Part shown: positions 48,344 to 48,476 of the stretch, one piece after another
Numbering within the stretch: the first letter of the stretch is position 1
How the letters are laid out: every line of letters starts with the position of its first letter
Virus record (IMG/VR): IMGVR_UViG_3300000367_000001
Span: 1-48,476 of that record
Direction: 5' to 3' (one strand)
Source of the DNA: a virus
DNA length: 48,476 bases
Position numbers and translations under genes: made by a program
The notes under the pieces: generated by a model
Database searches by the model: none
What the model saw: the letters and a program-made list of their open reading frames with translations, nothing else
What the model was told of the DNA's origin: nothing

Positions 48344-48476
48344 AGGATCCTCACATCCTCGACGCCACCACCCAGGTCGATGGCAGCGGCGTACATCGGC
48401 TGGTCGCCCTCAGACAAGTCTACGAGCGAGAAGGTCACTTCCAGAGTGAGGTGCCCAGTCTCGATCTCGTACTCAC
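48340..48476 (-). CDS. baseplate-region protein, C-terminal part only
   Basis: Open at the window edge. The visible end reads EYEIETGHLTLEVTFSLVDL then GGGVEDVRIL. The stop overlaps the baseplate J start (GTGA). In myoviruses the gene before J is often a gp25/W-type wedge protein, but too little is visible to assign it. Confidence 0.5.
   Translation of the reverse strand, partial: EYEIETGHLTLEVTFSLVDLSEGDQPMYAAAIDLGGGVEDVRIL

Noticed and set aside
1-48476. Search by eye for tRNA genes, integrase, inteins and homing endonucleases
   Set aside because: No convincing T-loop/acceptor pairing, no tyrosine or serine integrase motifs, and RNR, RecA, PolA and helicases read without intein splice blocks. 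A covariance search would be needed to exclude tRNAs fully.

Overview
This window looks like part of a large, GC-rich genome of an actinobacteriophage with a contractile tail (myovirus). No host genes are visible. The phage assignment rests on a baseplate J-type protein beside a P2 gpI-like tail protein and a repeat-bearing fibre, a holin-like gene followed by an amidase endolysin, and a full phage replication set. The actinobacterial host range is inferred from a WhiB-like regulator, an Rpf-type muralytic protein, a B12-dependent ribonucleotide reductase, TANNNT -10 boxes, apparent leaderless mRNAs and many GTG starts. I saw no tRNA, integrase, CRISPR array or insertion sequence. Species and cluster cannot be named from the sequence alone.

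Layout. 1-1079 (minus): tandem tiny Cys- or acid-rich genes plus a conserved small phage protein. 1080-2162: a long non-coding region with two sets of direct repeats, a candidate origin or operator region. 2163-4166 (plus): a winged-helix protein followed by small zinc-knuckle and membrane proteins. 4163-10363 (minus): a nine-gene, end-to-start overlapping operon. Six products share the N-terminal tag M-P-x-L-N-x-x-Q-F (or a close match) and three have divergent versions of it. Four carry a putative ADP-ribosyltransferase-like domain, one a GNAT-like domain and one a ParB-like domain. A tenth tagged gene, at 27346-27828, carries a transglutaminase/cysteine-peptidase-like triad. I regard this family as the best candidate for an undescribed system: possible virion-delivered effectors sharing a sorting tag.

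10485-12014 (plus): a zinc/OB-fold protein and three tiny genes, closed by a perfect terminator. 12082-17584 (minus): secreted LysM-Rpf protein, TIM-barrel transglycosylase-like protein, degenerate HAD-like protein and class II RNR. 17623-20605 (minus): a second block of uncharacterised, probably head-associated or polyvalent-type proteins. 20718-22135 (plus): lysis pair.

22137-37465 (minus): the DNA-metabolism block. In transcription order it holds a DnaC-like loader, DnaB helicase, CHC2/TOPRIM primase, SNF2-like helicase, MerR-like protein, ssDNA-binding protein, PolA, zinc-ribbon protein, tagged peptidase-like protein, RecA, PD-(D/E)XK nuclease, WhiB-like protein, Cas4/RecB-like nuclease, RuvC-like resolvase and SpoVS-like protein. 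37561-40228 (minus): three membrane proteins and a double winged-helix protein. 40582-42868 (plus): UvrD-like helicase and small genes. 42937-48476 (minus): SLOG/SAP-like protein, small membrane protein, gpI-like tail protein, fibre and baseplate J.

Several transcription units start with a 17-bp-spaced sigma-70-type promoter followed, near the transcription start, by a conserved C-R-CCGACCA leader element just upstream of the Shine-Dalgarno. Two other units appear leaderless (TAGACT 6-7 nt before ATG). Most gene junctions are TGATG, ATGA or GTGA overlaps, so translational coupling is likely throughout.
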